Program-made: the position numbers and the translations under genes
Notes under the pieces: generated by a model
The model's database searches: none
Told to the model about the DNA's origin: nothing
Seen by the model: only the letters and a program-made list of their open reading frames with translations
Shown: one piece after another, positions 1-10,360 of the stretch
Position numbering within the stretch: the stretch's first letter is position 1
Layout: each line of letters starts with the position of its first letter
Source of the DNA: Circinella umbellata
Taxonomy: Eukaryota; Mucoromycota; Mucoromycetes; Mucorales; Lichtheimiaceae
Assembly (NCBI GenBank): GCA_025093555.1
Contig: JAIWNF010000089.1
Location: 1 to 64,000 of the forward strand
DNA: 64,000 nucleotides
Reading direction: 5' to 3'

Positions 1-3000
1 GACAATCCTCGAATTAACTTCAGCATCGCGTACAGAATGAATTCCTTTTCATACAAAACATGGCATAATGGGGCATCGATCCTAATCGCTTCAGCAACTT
101 GTAGTTATGCAAGAAATATTCCTGTTTTATTGTAAACACTAATTCTAAAAGGTTTTTTTTTATTATTATTGACTTGTATCAACAGCCAACTATTTCACAC
201 GTCCACTTCTTGCTGTAAGAAAATGGTGTCTTCCTTGTTCAATTCCAGACTAAAAGTGTACTTGAATGGAGTTATAAAAGTCATCAGCGCCTCACAAGTA
301 CTTCTGGTCTGCTTAATACTTCAACAATGACGATCGCAACAAGTATATAACAAAGTCAAATTCAATCGATCGATCTATAAAAGGTCACTATGAGAAAAAA
401 GTGTTGTATTAATTACCGACAACGGTTGCAGACAACTGGGATGGGTGTGCGATAAGTCTACAAAAGTCTTGGCGCGTTCTTTACGGTAAAGATAACGTTT
501 TCTTTTTCCCCATATTCACCGATAACAATGGATTAAAGTTAGTTTACGATTTCTGATACCAGAGGCATCAAATCAAAAGGAAAAAAGGTCACACCATGGA
601 GATATACGAAATGGATATGTATGATTGTCCGGTTTCTTTATTCTTGATCGTATCTTGATCCGTTTTCCGTTCCTTAGAACGTTCGATTTTCTGGAAATGT
701 CATCCGGTTCAACATAAATTCACCACTAATCAAACAAAACCTACATCCGCGATAATGTAAACTTTGTCATTTTGCAACTGCCAAAATATCACCACTACAA
801 AATAAAAATTGGATACACACATGTAATGGATCAGGTTCTGTTTCAACTTTGGTACCTGGATTTCGAAAGTTGTTTCGTATCGTCCAGTAAGGGCTCGAAG
901 AAACCACGTCTTACGGCTTATTGGATCTTAGAAGAAACATAAAAGGGTTCTCTATTTGATGTTTTGGATTTATAGTCACAACTGTTATAAAGACACAATT
1001 ATCGTGGAGTTTTTATTGGACTGAAACTGTAGGTAGTGATCGCTATACAACCATAATATAATCGCCAGTTTATTCTCGAACAAATGGTCCACATCTTTAT
1101 ATATTTCACCATCACATTGCGCTTGGTAGTGCTTTGTATCGATACTCCAGCAATGGGATTTGCTCTTTTAATGGCTGTTTTTTGCTGGCTCGGTGACCAA
1201 CTCTTCTTCTTTATGTCTAGTTGCTGTACAATGTACACGATCCGTTAACTTGTCATCTGCTAAGTAATGTTTTCATCCCTTAGAGGGTGAATAGAACAAA
1301 TAGTTTGGTTTGCAAGGGACTGAGCTACAAAGATGTTGCGTGAAAGGTTATAACTGGAGTCACGAGCAAGTTTTCCATTCGTGAAACTGTGAATTAGGCT
1401 GATCATTTGACTGGATAACTATCATGGTGCTCCATATTCAACAGCTAGTGCATAGATGTCACTGGTGATGTACATATTAATATCGATAAAATGTTCGGTA
1501 TGGGTAGGAAAAGAATGGTAATGTGGAACCTCGTTTGGAAGAAGTTGGCTTGCTGATGTTTAGGTGATACATACTGATAACCAACTCGGTCGAAAATGTG
1601 GAGCAAAAATGGATGAAAAGTTTAAGATGTTGGGGTAACTGAATAAGTATGTGGAATTTGCCTTCAGACACTGTAGTTTTATTGTCATCATTGAAATATT
1701 CTAGGAATGATCCAATGCCGTGACTGTTGTCTTGATGACCTTGAACTAGCATATTATGTAGTTATATCATCACCCAAACCCAGAGGAGACAATCGATTTT
1801 GATAGGTTAATATGAAGGTCGGATTGAATTGAAAATTAAACTGAAAATCTCAATGTGTTACAAATAATTTTGGATGTTAATGTATAAAATAAAAAGAAAA
1901 TAATATATATATATAAAAGAAGTTAACATTAGTCAACCTTGACTGGACTGAATCTTGCATTGTTGAAAATTAGATGGTTAAAAGGACGATAGAACCTAGG
2001 TGTAGCTTTAGTGTTCACAGATATTTGTATACGTATCTTCTACATATTTTTTTAATGCTGGACTTTCTGTATCTGGTATGTAGATTTTTTTTTACCTTAA
2101 TTCATAAAATCGTTATTTATTAAAAGGGTACAGAGTGTCTCTGTTCATTTCATATTTGTTAATATTCACACCTTACGTATTACGTAACTTCACTAAAAAT
2201 CAAGGAATGGTAAAAAATAATATAACACAATTTTCATATTCCCATTTATTTCAAGTTTCAAAAGGCCTAACAGAGTTTGTGGTGAACCACCATAATAACA
2301 CATATATTCCATCCATTCATGAATAATCGGTCAAACATCATTCCGTCAAGGATAAAAGATATAACCAATTATACACTATTATTTACTTTGATTCGTTCTT
2401 ATTATTAATCCGGATAAAAAAGGAACATCAAAGAAAGAATGAGATTAGTAACAACTGTCACAAACGGTTTCAGAGAATGATCTAGAATTAATATTTATAA
2501 TAGAACAAATATAATAGGTTCTCTCATCCATTCGTATAAAACATAGTTTAGCCATGATCGGATAAAATAAGATAGTTACATAATTTAGAAAAGATATAAA
2601 AGAGTAGTTATTTTATTTCAGGAATAAACAGATTCTCAACTATATTTTACTTTAGTCCCATCTTTCTATTTTTTACTACTCGCATTTATCTCAGAGTTGA
2701 CTGCTTAACTGATAGAGAACAAAAATTATCTTTATTATAAATAAGTCTCATAGAAAGACTGTATCAATTAGATTAGTATACAGAATAGGCTGTTTTTTTA
2801 TTATATTCTCTTGAGCGTTTTTTCATAGGAGCTTATAGAATGTTTATTTACTCTTTATCTTTCCCGCTTTAAGCATTTGAATATCGTACTAATGTATAAA
2901 GGTAGTGAAAACAAGTTGACTTTATTTCTAGCTCACATGTAGTGCTACTAATCTGTATGTCCTGTTTTATGGATTGGGCCTTTTTTTCTCAACCTAGAGT

Positions 3001-3399
3001 AGCATACTGTTCAGCTGTCAAGTCAATCTTTGATTTGGTTGCTGTCATTTTGACAAGTACGTATATCATATATGAAGCAAAGTAATACGGTGGCTGGAAA
3101 AGATAGAATAGTATCAAAAATGAATGATGTTTGTAATTTTTGGAAATATATTTAGCGTTTTTTCTCTTCGAAGCAAGGTTATAAATGTGCTCAAATAAGA
3201 AAGTGACTAGCTATACAAACATATTGACAGCAGGGCACATAGGTACATACGAATATACATATAATTTATTACTACGTAGGTAGTAGTTATTGTAGATATT
3301 TTAAAAAATACGCAGTGATTTGAAGTATTCAATATATCTATGTTCTTTGAAAAAGAAATTTCATATGTAGTATCTGTTAATTTTCACAAAAAGGAGATG
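1..3399. other. Gene-poor region, no supported gene
   Basis: AT-rich sequence without a convincing gene. Two minus-strand open stretches (999-1238 and 1477-1752) have mixed amino-acid composition and could be fragments of a decayed gene. I recognise no family, start context or intron structure in them. From about 1850 the sequence is low-complexity A/T with no long open frame on either strand. Confidence 0.5.
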
Positions 3400-4000
3400 A
3401 AAAATGTCTTTATAAAAATTGATGAGCCAGGATCCTCTGTACCTATACGAATATGAGGTATGGTAACTACGATTAGTAACTACAGTTTCATTTCCATTTA
3501 ACACCTCTATCAGTATCCATATCTATGATACACTTGTAAAATAGTTACCTCAACGATGATAGCAAAACTTTTAAAATAAAAAGGTCTAAGAACAAAAAGA
3601 GGGAAGCAGCTCGGCCTATATATATGAATACGAATAATCTTATATACTGTACTGCCGATCTGACCACCGTCATTAATTTACTTATACAAGATCAAAGAAT
3701 TACCTCAAAAAAATAAAAATAAAAAGAAAGAATACATATTGGCATTAGTAAACTATTGACATGATTATTAACTTATTCACTTTCAATCCATCTACTAAAT
3801 TATTTTGTTTAACTCCAACAATACCGATTAAAAAAAAGAAAACAAAATGCAAAGGAGAACGTTCCTATAAATAAAGAAGGGAGATTCTTATATTAGGTAT
3901 CCAGTAGCTTGATAGATATGCTTTATCCAATTCATATAACAATATAAAAAGCTACTTACGTAATAGAATCATTCAAAACGGAAAGAGAAGGAGTGCATGA
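3400..4000 (-). repeat. Short exon-like repeat array, relative of 15.6-16.85 kb
   Basis: Read on the minus strand, this stretch repeats the pattern of the longer array at 15603-16828. Acceptor-like ends (TATAG followed by GCCGAGCTG-type sequence, near 3612) lead into pyrimidine-rich segments ending GAG|GTAA. Donor-like sites lie near 3548, 3703 and 3959; an expected one near 3813 seems mutated (TTAACTCC instead of TTACCTCC on the plus strand). The segment at about 3840-3960 aligns by eye with 16710-16830, including the pieces around AAGGAGAACG and ATGCTTTAT. It is therefore a diverged paralogous copy in the same orientation. Its function is unknown. Confidence 0.5.
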
Positions 4001-4518
4001 GAGAAAGTAAAGAGACAAATGTATTAGATCTAACTGAACGTTTTGACCAATCTGATCTGACTCCTTTTAAATGGATTTTTTATTCATTCATAAGAAAGGG
4101 ATAAAGACAATGTTGTTACAAAGGTGCCAAAAAAATATGTTTTGTGAGATTAAATTTTCGTAAACAATATATTAGTTCTTATTAATCTGGTAAAGTGTTG
4201 TATTTGGCTTTGAATGCTCAACGGGTATGCGTAAATAAAACAATACAAGTAGAAATTTCGAATTATATATAATACAACCATGAATTTTTTTATACATGTG
4301 TTAAAGATATTAAGGTTTTAATCCATGATATTATATATCTCATATCAATGATCAACATCTTTCTCTTGAATATTGTTACGTATTTATATTTTTATATTCA
4401 ACCCCCTGGTACGCTTAGCCATAATATTCTCTTTAGTTGTCTGTGTACGTACACGTCTTTAATCACCAACCTTTTTCGCTTCAGTCTAAGATTATCAAGC
4501 TTATTACACATCCTTGTC

Positions 4519-4635
4519 GGGGACCTTGGCTGTGGATCAATTCTTTCTTTATTTAAATCGAAACATTTCACTACTGAGAACTAATTATGTAATATAAAAA
4601 GAAATATTTTCTAAGTCTATAATCTCTATCTTCTT
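4519..4635 (+). repeat. DIRS left inverted terminal repeat
   Basis: These 117 bases, starting GGGGACCTTGGCTGTGG and ending ATCTTCTT, are the reverse complement of 8505-8621 with no mismatch that I can find. The element extends 16 bases further out (4503-4518), and that part is copied only in the internal complementary region. Confidence 0.95.
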
Positions 4636-4682
4636 TTTATTCGAACATTTTACTACGCTCCTGGAACTCACCGTCGTAGCTT

Positions 4683-5531
4683 ATGAATAATGATGATGCC
4701 GCCCCCGCTTGGGCTACTGCCCTACTTCAACGCTTACAAGCCGTTGAACAACAATTGGCGACCACTGCCAATACCAACAATGACCCCAACGTCACTGTAC
4801 GCAATCCCGGTGCCGACTTTCATCCCACTGAAGAAATGCTGGCGCAATATCCCTTCATTCAAGAAGATTTTTTCAAACGACCTTTGGATGATTCACAGCG
4901 TCGACAATTCCTCTTCGATTGTCCTAAAAATGCCATACGCAATTATGATCCACCAAAACTCAATAAAGTCACCATTTCTGCATCTGCAAAACACTTTGAT
5001 TCAGCTCTTCATAATATTCAGTATCGTCTATCAGGTCTTACCAGACCATTGGATTGGTTTTTGTACCAAAATCTACATGGTAATATCAATGACACCAATA
5101 TTCGACAACAAGACAGTGACTTTGCACAGGCGATGCACGAACTTTTATCTGATTTGGCTTCATATATCACCATTTTACGTACTGATAATTTGTACAAGGG
5201 TCTCCCAAACCATCTTGAGGCGCCTAGTTCTCAACAAGAAAAATTTTTGGTCAACACCCAAGACATGTTGGACCATATTAAACTTCAGCAATCCATTCAG
5301 CTCGCCACTCAACGTCGCTCGAAGAAAAACAAGGGACCTCGATCCTATACGTATCAGAAACCAGACCATGAAAAACCAGCTATTGAACAAGCTCAGCGTC
5401 GCTCCGCTGATAATCATAATCAACACCAATCGTCTTCATTTACTACAATTAACAATGGGGGTTCAAGACCCTACCAACAATCTCAGCAGCGGGATTTTCA
5501 CCCTCGCCAGTCTCACCAGAGAACACAATAA
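4683..5531 (+). CDS. DIRS ORF1, gag-like protein
   Basis: A 282-residue protein beginning 48 bases inside the left terminal repeat. It is probably the structural Gag-like protein of the element, by position and by resemblance to ORF1 of fungal DIRS elements. Residues about 40-190 form a mixed helical domain (motifs such as YPFIQEDFFKRPL and LYKGLPNHL). The last 90 residues are Gln/Ser/Arg-rich and basic, as expected of a nucleic-acid-binding tail. There is no zinc knuckle. The start is the first ATG after the repeat. The end overlaps the RT frame by about 79 bases, in the -1 relation. Confidence 0.8.
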   Translation: MNNDDAAPAWATALLQRLQAVEQQLATTANTNNDPNVTVRNPGADFHPTEEMLAQYPFIQEDFFKRPLDDSQRRQFLFDCPKNAIRNYDPPKLNKVTISASAKHFDSALHNIQYRLSGLTRPLDWFLYQNLHGNINDTNIRQQDSDFAQAMHELLSDLASYITILRTDNLYKGLPNHLEAPSSQQEKFLVNTQDMLDHIKLQQSIQLATQRRSKKNKGPRSYTYQKPDHEKPAIEQAQRRSADNHNQHQSSSFTTINNGGSRPYQQSQQRDFHPRQSHQRTQ

Positions 5532-7408
5532 AAAGCGTAGGTGGTCGACTCTCTCTTTTTTGCTCTACCTGGTCTCATTCTCTTGGCTTTCAAGTTTCAC
5601 CATGGCTCCGAACAATTCTCAGAAACGGTTACCACTTACCGCTAAGGTCTCCACCGCCACTTACAAACCACCAACTTTTTCCGCACTCCTCAGTAGACTC
5701 CACTTCAATAATCGATCAAGAAATCAAGACCTTATTGGCGAAAGAGGCTATCGAACTCATCTCCCCTTGTACTCCGGGCTTCCGATCTCGCCTTTTCTTA
5801 CTCCCGAAAAAGGATGGGGGCCTTCGTCCTGTACTCAACCTCAGACCACTGAATCAATATCTACCAAAAATACACTTCAAAATGGAATCTTGGCCAACCA
5901 TCACCAACATGCTACAACCAGGCGATTACCTCACATCGATCGATCTAAAAGATGCTTTTCATCACATTCCAATTCATCCTCAACATCGTCATCTCCTACA
6001 ATTCCAATGGAGACAGAAACTTTATCAATACAAGGTGCTGCCGTTTGGCCTCAGCCTGTCACCTATCGTTTTCATGAAAACATTAAAACCACTTCTGAAA
6101 TGGGCTCGGCGCCAAGGTATTCGATTGACAGCCTATATGGACGACCTTTTGATCATGGCCAAATCAGCTCCGAAAGCCCAAAAACATACTCAAATGATAT
6201 CACAAAAATTACAAGAACTCGGCTGGCTTCTCAACATAGAGAAGTCTCAATTAATTCCAACACAAAATATCAATCATTTGGGCATGAGCATCAATACAAC
6301 AACAATGATGATTTCAATTCCCGGCAAGAAAATTCGAACAATTCGACGGCTAGCATATCAACTGCTCTATATGAAGATGATCCCATGGCCGAAGTTAGCA
6401 CAGTTCATCGGCTCAGCCGTAGCAACTCAATTGGGGAATCAGCAAGCAAGATTTCGTACTCGGCATTTGTTGACCCGATTGAATCAAACTCGTCAGAAAC
6501 AAATAGCTACAATCACAGCACCTATGCAACAAGAACTGGTATGGTGGATTTCCCAACTTCAAGCTTGGAATGGATCCCATATCATACAACACCAACCAAC
6601 AACCCAACTCTTCACCGATGCTTCGACCAGTGGCTATGGTATAGTTCAGAACAATATATACCTATCTGGCAAGTGGACTGCACAAGAACGGCATTACCAT
6701 ATCAACTATTTGGAACTTCTGACAGTCTGGAAAGCCTTACAAACTCCCAACTTAATCAATACACCGCACATACAACTGTGCATGGACAACATCAGTGCGA
6801 TAGCATATATCCGTCATTTTGGCGGAACCAAATCAAAAATGCTCAACTCCTTAGCCATGAGGATATGGAAATTTTGTTTTCAACACAATATAACACTCAC
6901 CACGCTATATGTCCCATCAGCACAAAACCCAGCCGACTCGCCATCACGTGCCATGACGACACAAAACGAATGGAAATTACCAGTAACAGTATATCACCAA
7001 TTAAATCAACTTTGGGGTCCCCACCAGCTCGACCTCTTCGCCTCAGCAGCAAATCGACAGACCAAACAATTCGTCAGCTGGAATCATCACCCACAAGCAC
7101 TTTGGACCAATGCATTCAGCAAACAATGGACGCACACGATGGGCCGCTTATATCTAGCCCCACCATGGAATCTGATATTACAGTGTCTACAACGGCTAAT
7201 CCAACACCCACTCTCAGCAACATTGATTACACCGAATTGGCCCTCAGCCCCTTGGTATCCGCTCGCAACCCAACTCGCCTTACAGCCACCGATTGTCATC
7301 AGCACCACAATAAACGACCAAGATCTGTTGAACAAGAATCCCACTTGGACCTTACTAGCATGGAACCTAGGTGCAAAACGCTCAAATCAGCTTCTGGGGC
7401 CGCAATAG
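5453..7408 (+). CDS. DIRS ORF2, reverse transcriptase/RNase H
   Basis: Polymerase of the element. The frame is open from 5453 to the stop at 7406-7408. DIRS-typical sequence (SVGGRL, then FQVSPWLRTILRNGY) begins near 5534, well before the first ATG, so the N-terminus must come from frameshifting out of ORF1 or another recoding route. RT motifs follow in order: RLFLLPKKDGGLRPVLN, SIDLKDAFHHIPI, LPFGLSLSP, and the catalytic AYMDDLLIM box. RNase H follows with FTDASTSGYG, YLELLTVWKAL and CMDNISAIAYI. The C-terminal part, with LDLFASAANRQ and YLAPPWNLI, is typical of DIRS polyproteins. I see no stop codon or broken motif. The start coordinate given is the edge of the open frame, not an initiation codon. 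Confidence 0.9.
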   Translation, partial: QWGFKTLPTISAAGFSPSPVSPENTIKSVGGRLSLFCSTWSHSLGFQVSPWLRTILRNGYHLPLRSPPPLTNHQLFPHSSVDSTSIIDQEIKTLLAKEAIELISPCTPGFRSRLFLLPKKDGGLRPVLNLRPLNQYLPKIHFKMESWPTITNMLQPGDYLTSIDLKDAFHHIPIHPQHRHLLQFQWRQKLYQYKVLPFGLSLSPIVFMKTLKPLLKWARRQGIRLTAYMDDLLIMAKSAPKAQKHTQMISQKLQELGWLLNIEKSQLIPTQNINHLGMSINTTTMMISIPGKKIRTIRRLAYQLLYMKMIPWPKLAQFIGSAVATQLGNQQARFRTRHLLTRLNQTRQKQIATITAPMQQELVWWISQLQAWNGSHIIQHQPTTQLFTDASTSGYGIVQNNIYLSGKWTAQERHYHINYLELLTVWKALQTPNLINTPHIQLCMDNISAIAYIRHFGGTKSKMLNSLAMRIWKFCFQHNITLTTLYVPSAQNPADSPSRAMTTQNEWKLPVTVYHQLNQLWGPHQLDLFASAANRQTKQFVSWNHHPQALWTNAFSKQWTHTMGRLYLAPPWNLILQCLQRLIQHPLSATLITPNWPSAPWYPLATQLALQPPIVISTTINDQDLLNKNPTWTLLAWNLGAKRSNQLLGPQ

Positions 7409-8382
7409 CGATTGCCAATAAAACCAAAATGGTTAATCCATCAACAAAAATCAGACAAGATGTGTACCAGCGTTGGTGTGAATTTACAGACTTAAACTTT
7501 ATGGAACCAAATGTTTTTCATTTGACCAGCTTTCTTGCTTCGCAGTATGAAACCAAGCATTGGAAAATTAGTACGGTCTTCGCCTATCAATCTTCTATTC
7601 TCGCTCTTTTTCCTACTGATCAAAGCAACCAGATACGTAATCATCAGCACTTCCAAGACTTCCAAAAAGGCTTACGTCAAGGCATAGTCCTTCCACAAAA
7701 ATCATATGAATACGACTTACAACCAGCATTAAATTATATCATCTCATTGGGTGACAATACGGGTATGACGATCGAACTCTTAACCGCCAAATTAGCATGG
7801 TTACTAGCAATGGTTGGTTTCCTACGTCCTTCTGACCTTGAACGTATCGACCTCAATCAATGTTCTATTTCTTCTGAAAATATTCTCTCGCTTGTGATTG
7901 TCGCTCCCAAAGAAAAACGCAGTGGTATACGTATTACAAAAACCGTCGCTATACATCCCCATTCTGATCACCTGGTTTGTCCTGTCAACACTTACAAGGT
8001 GTATTGTTCTCGAGTTGCTTCTACTCTTGTTTCTGTTCCCCATCCGGTCTTTCCTCAAGTATCATTAGTACCGCTATTACGCTATGTCAACCATCATGAT
8101 CAAGGCTTATCAAGTCAGCGTATCAGCAAATACATTAATCAAATCATGAAGTTTGTTGGCCGTCCACCTGGAGCACCTCTTCCCAAGGCAAGAGCTTTAG
8201 GCGCTACTCTGGCAGCACAAGCAGGCGTGTCCGTTGAAAATCTTGTGGTACAAGGCAACTGGTCGTCAAGGAAAATGTTTGAACAATTTTACCGCATTTC
8301 CGTCCAAACTAAAGAGAATTTTACTTTAAGTACTCTGGATACACAGCCAAGGTCCCCGACAAGGATGTGTAATGTACAGTAA
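7360..8382 (+). CDS. DIRS ORF3, tyrosine recombinase
   Basis: A 340-residue tyrosine recombinase that would insert the circular DNA copy. The ATG at 7360 lies 49 bases before the ORF2 stop, in another frame, so the two overlap. The core shows the first active-site Arg in VGFLRPSDLERID. The second Arg region is KARALGATLAAQAGV, followed by QGNWSSRKMFEQFYR, which holds the presumed nucleophilic Tyr. Where many recombinases have HxxR, this one reads PKAR, so the His position looks like Pro; this needs an alignment to other fungal DIRS proteins. The same frame stays open back to 4690, but the upstream part is a shadow of ORF1 and ORF2. The last 13 codons lie inside the internal complementary region. 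Confidence 0.88.
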   Translation: MEPRCKTLKSASGAAIAIANKTKMVNPSTKIRQDVYQRWCEFTDLNFMEPNVFHLTSFLASQYETKHWKISTVFAYQSSILALFPTDQSNQIRNHQHFQDFQKGLRQGIVLPQKSYEYDLQPALNYIISLGDNTGMTIELLTAKLAWLLAMVGFLRPSDLERIDLNQCSISSENILSLVIVAPKEKRSGIRITKTVAIHPHSDHLVCPVNTYKVYCSRVASTLVSVPHPVFPQVSLVPLLRYVNHHDQGLSSQRISKYINQIMKFVGRPPGAPLPKARALGATLAAQAGVSVENLVVQGNWSSRKMFEQFYRISVQTKENFTLSTLDTQPRSPTRMCNVQ

Positions 8383-8436
8383 CGACGACATAGGAAGTCG
8401 TCTACAACATTACACGACAAAGGGGACCTTGGCTGT
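8342..8436 (+). repeat. DIRS internal complementary region
   Basis: Positions 8342-8373 (32 bases) are the exact reverse complement of the left end, 4503-4534. Positions 8375-8436 (62 bases) are the exact reverse complement of the right end, 8607-8668. One base (8374) separates them. This is the template that lets DIRS elements restore their ends and form a circle. It overlaps the end of the recombinase gene. Confidence 0.95.
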
Positions 8437-8504
8437 CCCCACCCTCCCTTCCCTTTATTTATTTATTTATTTTATTTTATTATTTATTATTACTGTTCTC
8501 ATTC

Positions 8505-8621
8505 AAGAAGATAGAGATTATAGACTTAGAAAATATTTCTTTTTATATTACATAATTAGTTCTCAGTAGTGAAATGTTTCGATTTAAATAAAGAAAGAAT
8601 TGATCCACAGCCAAGGTCCCC
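8505..8621 (+). repeat. DIRS right inverted terminal repeat
   Basis: Reverse complement of 4519-4635 over 117 bases. It starts AAGAAGATAGAGATTATAG. The unique right end (8622-8668) follows and is copied in the internal complementary region. Confidence 0.95.
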
Positions 8622-8668
8622 TTTGTCGTGTAATGTTGTAGACGACTTCCTATGTCGTCGTTACTGTA

Positions 8669-10360
8669 ATATGTTCTATTAACATTTATTATTCACACAT
8701 CAAATATAAAAAAAAAATATTTCTTATGGGTAAAAACAATCAAAACGTTTATTGTATTTGAAAAGATTTTTTATTATTGTTTAATCAGACTTGATTATCT
8801 GATGCCATAATACATATGTGCGTACACATATTAGCAATGGTTAAATATCATCATTTTAAACAACTACTACTACTACTCTTCTTCTCATCCCCTCCCCCTA
8901 TTCCTCAAGACGAGAAAGTGAGGGAACAGCAAAATAATTTCTCTTGTGCCTTGATGATGCCTCTGTCGCCATCATTTTCTCTTGTCGCAACAAAGGAAGT
9001 AAGAAAAATAAAATAAAAAGAATGGGCCGCATCATGGGTACCCCAACCACTCCCCACCCGTGTTGAGGATATGGCGTTGTAGTCCCACACACTTGCAGTC
9101 GCTCCAATCCAGGACCTAAAGTACACTAAAGACCAGAACTTGTGCTAATAAGAAAATCGACATGGAATTAAGGTAGGATCACAAGAAATGATCAGTACAC
9201 GGTATATTGTAAGTGAGGTATACAAAATACATAACCCATGCGATGTGCAGACGCCGCTATCGTTGACTGCGATACCCCAAATGACAATACCTCTATATCA
9301 AAGGAGCCTACAGATCAAGATAGTGCTTTCCACACAAGAAAGAAGAGACAAGGTTAAAAGAAAGAGAAAGAAAAAGAAAAACATGGAACTTATCTTGGGG
9401 ATTCGGATATCGACCGACCAGTTTTTTCTTTTTTTGACCGTATGATGCAATTGCTCGGGACTTACTCTTTTTACCACTCTTTCTTTAGCGTTACTATAGC
9501 GAAATAAAAAAAAAGGGATATTTGTATTTAAGGTAAAATAAAATCGTTGTTAGGTATTATTTCTATGACAATGAATCGTTTACATACAACCTATTTTTCC
9601 CTTTACACGGAACGCTTCAAGAAATCTAAATTGTATTGTTTTTTTTTCTTTGAATGAATGAGTAAAAGTTCTATTCTTTTCTATGGCTCATGCTTTTTTT
9701 TTGACGATAGTACACAGCTCAACATAGTAATGTCAGTTCCACATGATATTGTTTTATGCACATGTCGTTCGATCAACATTGCTACCAGTGATAAAAAAAA
9801 TTAAAGTGAACCATTCCTATTTTAGTATGGCTGAGTAAATATATGAAAGCATCTCATAAAACCATTACCATTAATACTTTCAAGTATAGTACGTATTTAA
9901 GAATGGTTTCTTTTTTTTAACACCAAGAAGAGGTAAAAGACTACATAAGATAATAGTTTAGCTTTTACTTTTTCAATGTCTTCGATCATGTACAATGAAA
10001 GTAATCCTTTTTTTATTGCAAACTCATTGTTATTTTTTTTTAGATATGCAAAAAAAATGTTTATTTGTTGATTGTGTAACATAAAAATTCACTCTCTATA
10101 ACCCATTTTGAATATATACCTATACGTACGTATATACAAAGAAAATTTTACTAGTAGGTATACTACCTAAGATAAAGCGGATTTTCACAATGACACACCA
10201 TAATATAGGTGATACTTAAAAGAAAAATAATAAAGAAAAAAGTACGTAAGGTCGAGGGATTACCCGTTATAATTAAAAAAAGAGATAATGATTTACTTCG
10301 ATATCTTGGACGCCAATTGTTTTTGGAATTACGTAGTTTTGGTTGCTCACTATTGCTTTA
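8669..10360. other. Intergenic, no supported gene
   Basis: AT-rich, with one GC-richer patch at about 9025-9120 that is open on the minus strand for 70 codons in two frames. Neither frame resembles a family I know. The plus frame at 9188-9445 ends in a Lys/Arg run and is probably accidental. This may be relic transposon sequence. Confidence 0.4.

Larger units (their letters stand above)
4503..8668 (+). mobile_element. DIRS-type retrotransposon, apparently complete
   Basis: A 4.2-kb element with all hallmarks of DIRS retrotransposons. It has 117-bp inverted terminal repeats that look perfect (4519-4635 against 8505-8621). An internal complementary region at 8342-8436 carries the reverse complements of the two outer ends. 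There are three overlapping ORFs: gag-like, RT/RNase H and tyrosine recombinase. DIRS elements are copied through a circular DNA and inserted by their recombinase instead of a DDE integrase, so no target duplication is expected, and none is seen. Matching ends and open frames point to a young, possibly active copy. The boundaries are the points where complementarity to the internal region stops: 4503 on the left, 8668 on the right. Confidence 0.93.

Noticed and set aside
1477..1752. Minus-strand 91-codon frame as a gene
   Set aside because: Composition is protein-like, but there is no domain, no neighbouring exons with good splice sites and no continuation. Kept only as a possible relic.
4690..7359. 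Upstream two thirds of a 1230-codon open frame
   Set aside because: Only the part from about 7360 encodes the tyrosine recombinase. The earlier part overlaps gag and RT in another frame, has unnatural composition and no motif, so it is a shadow.
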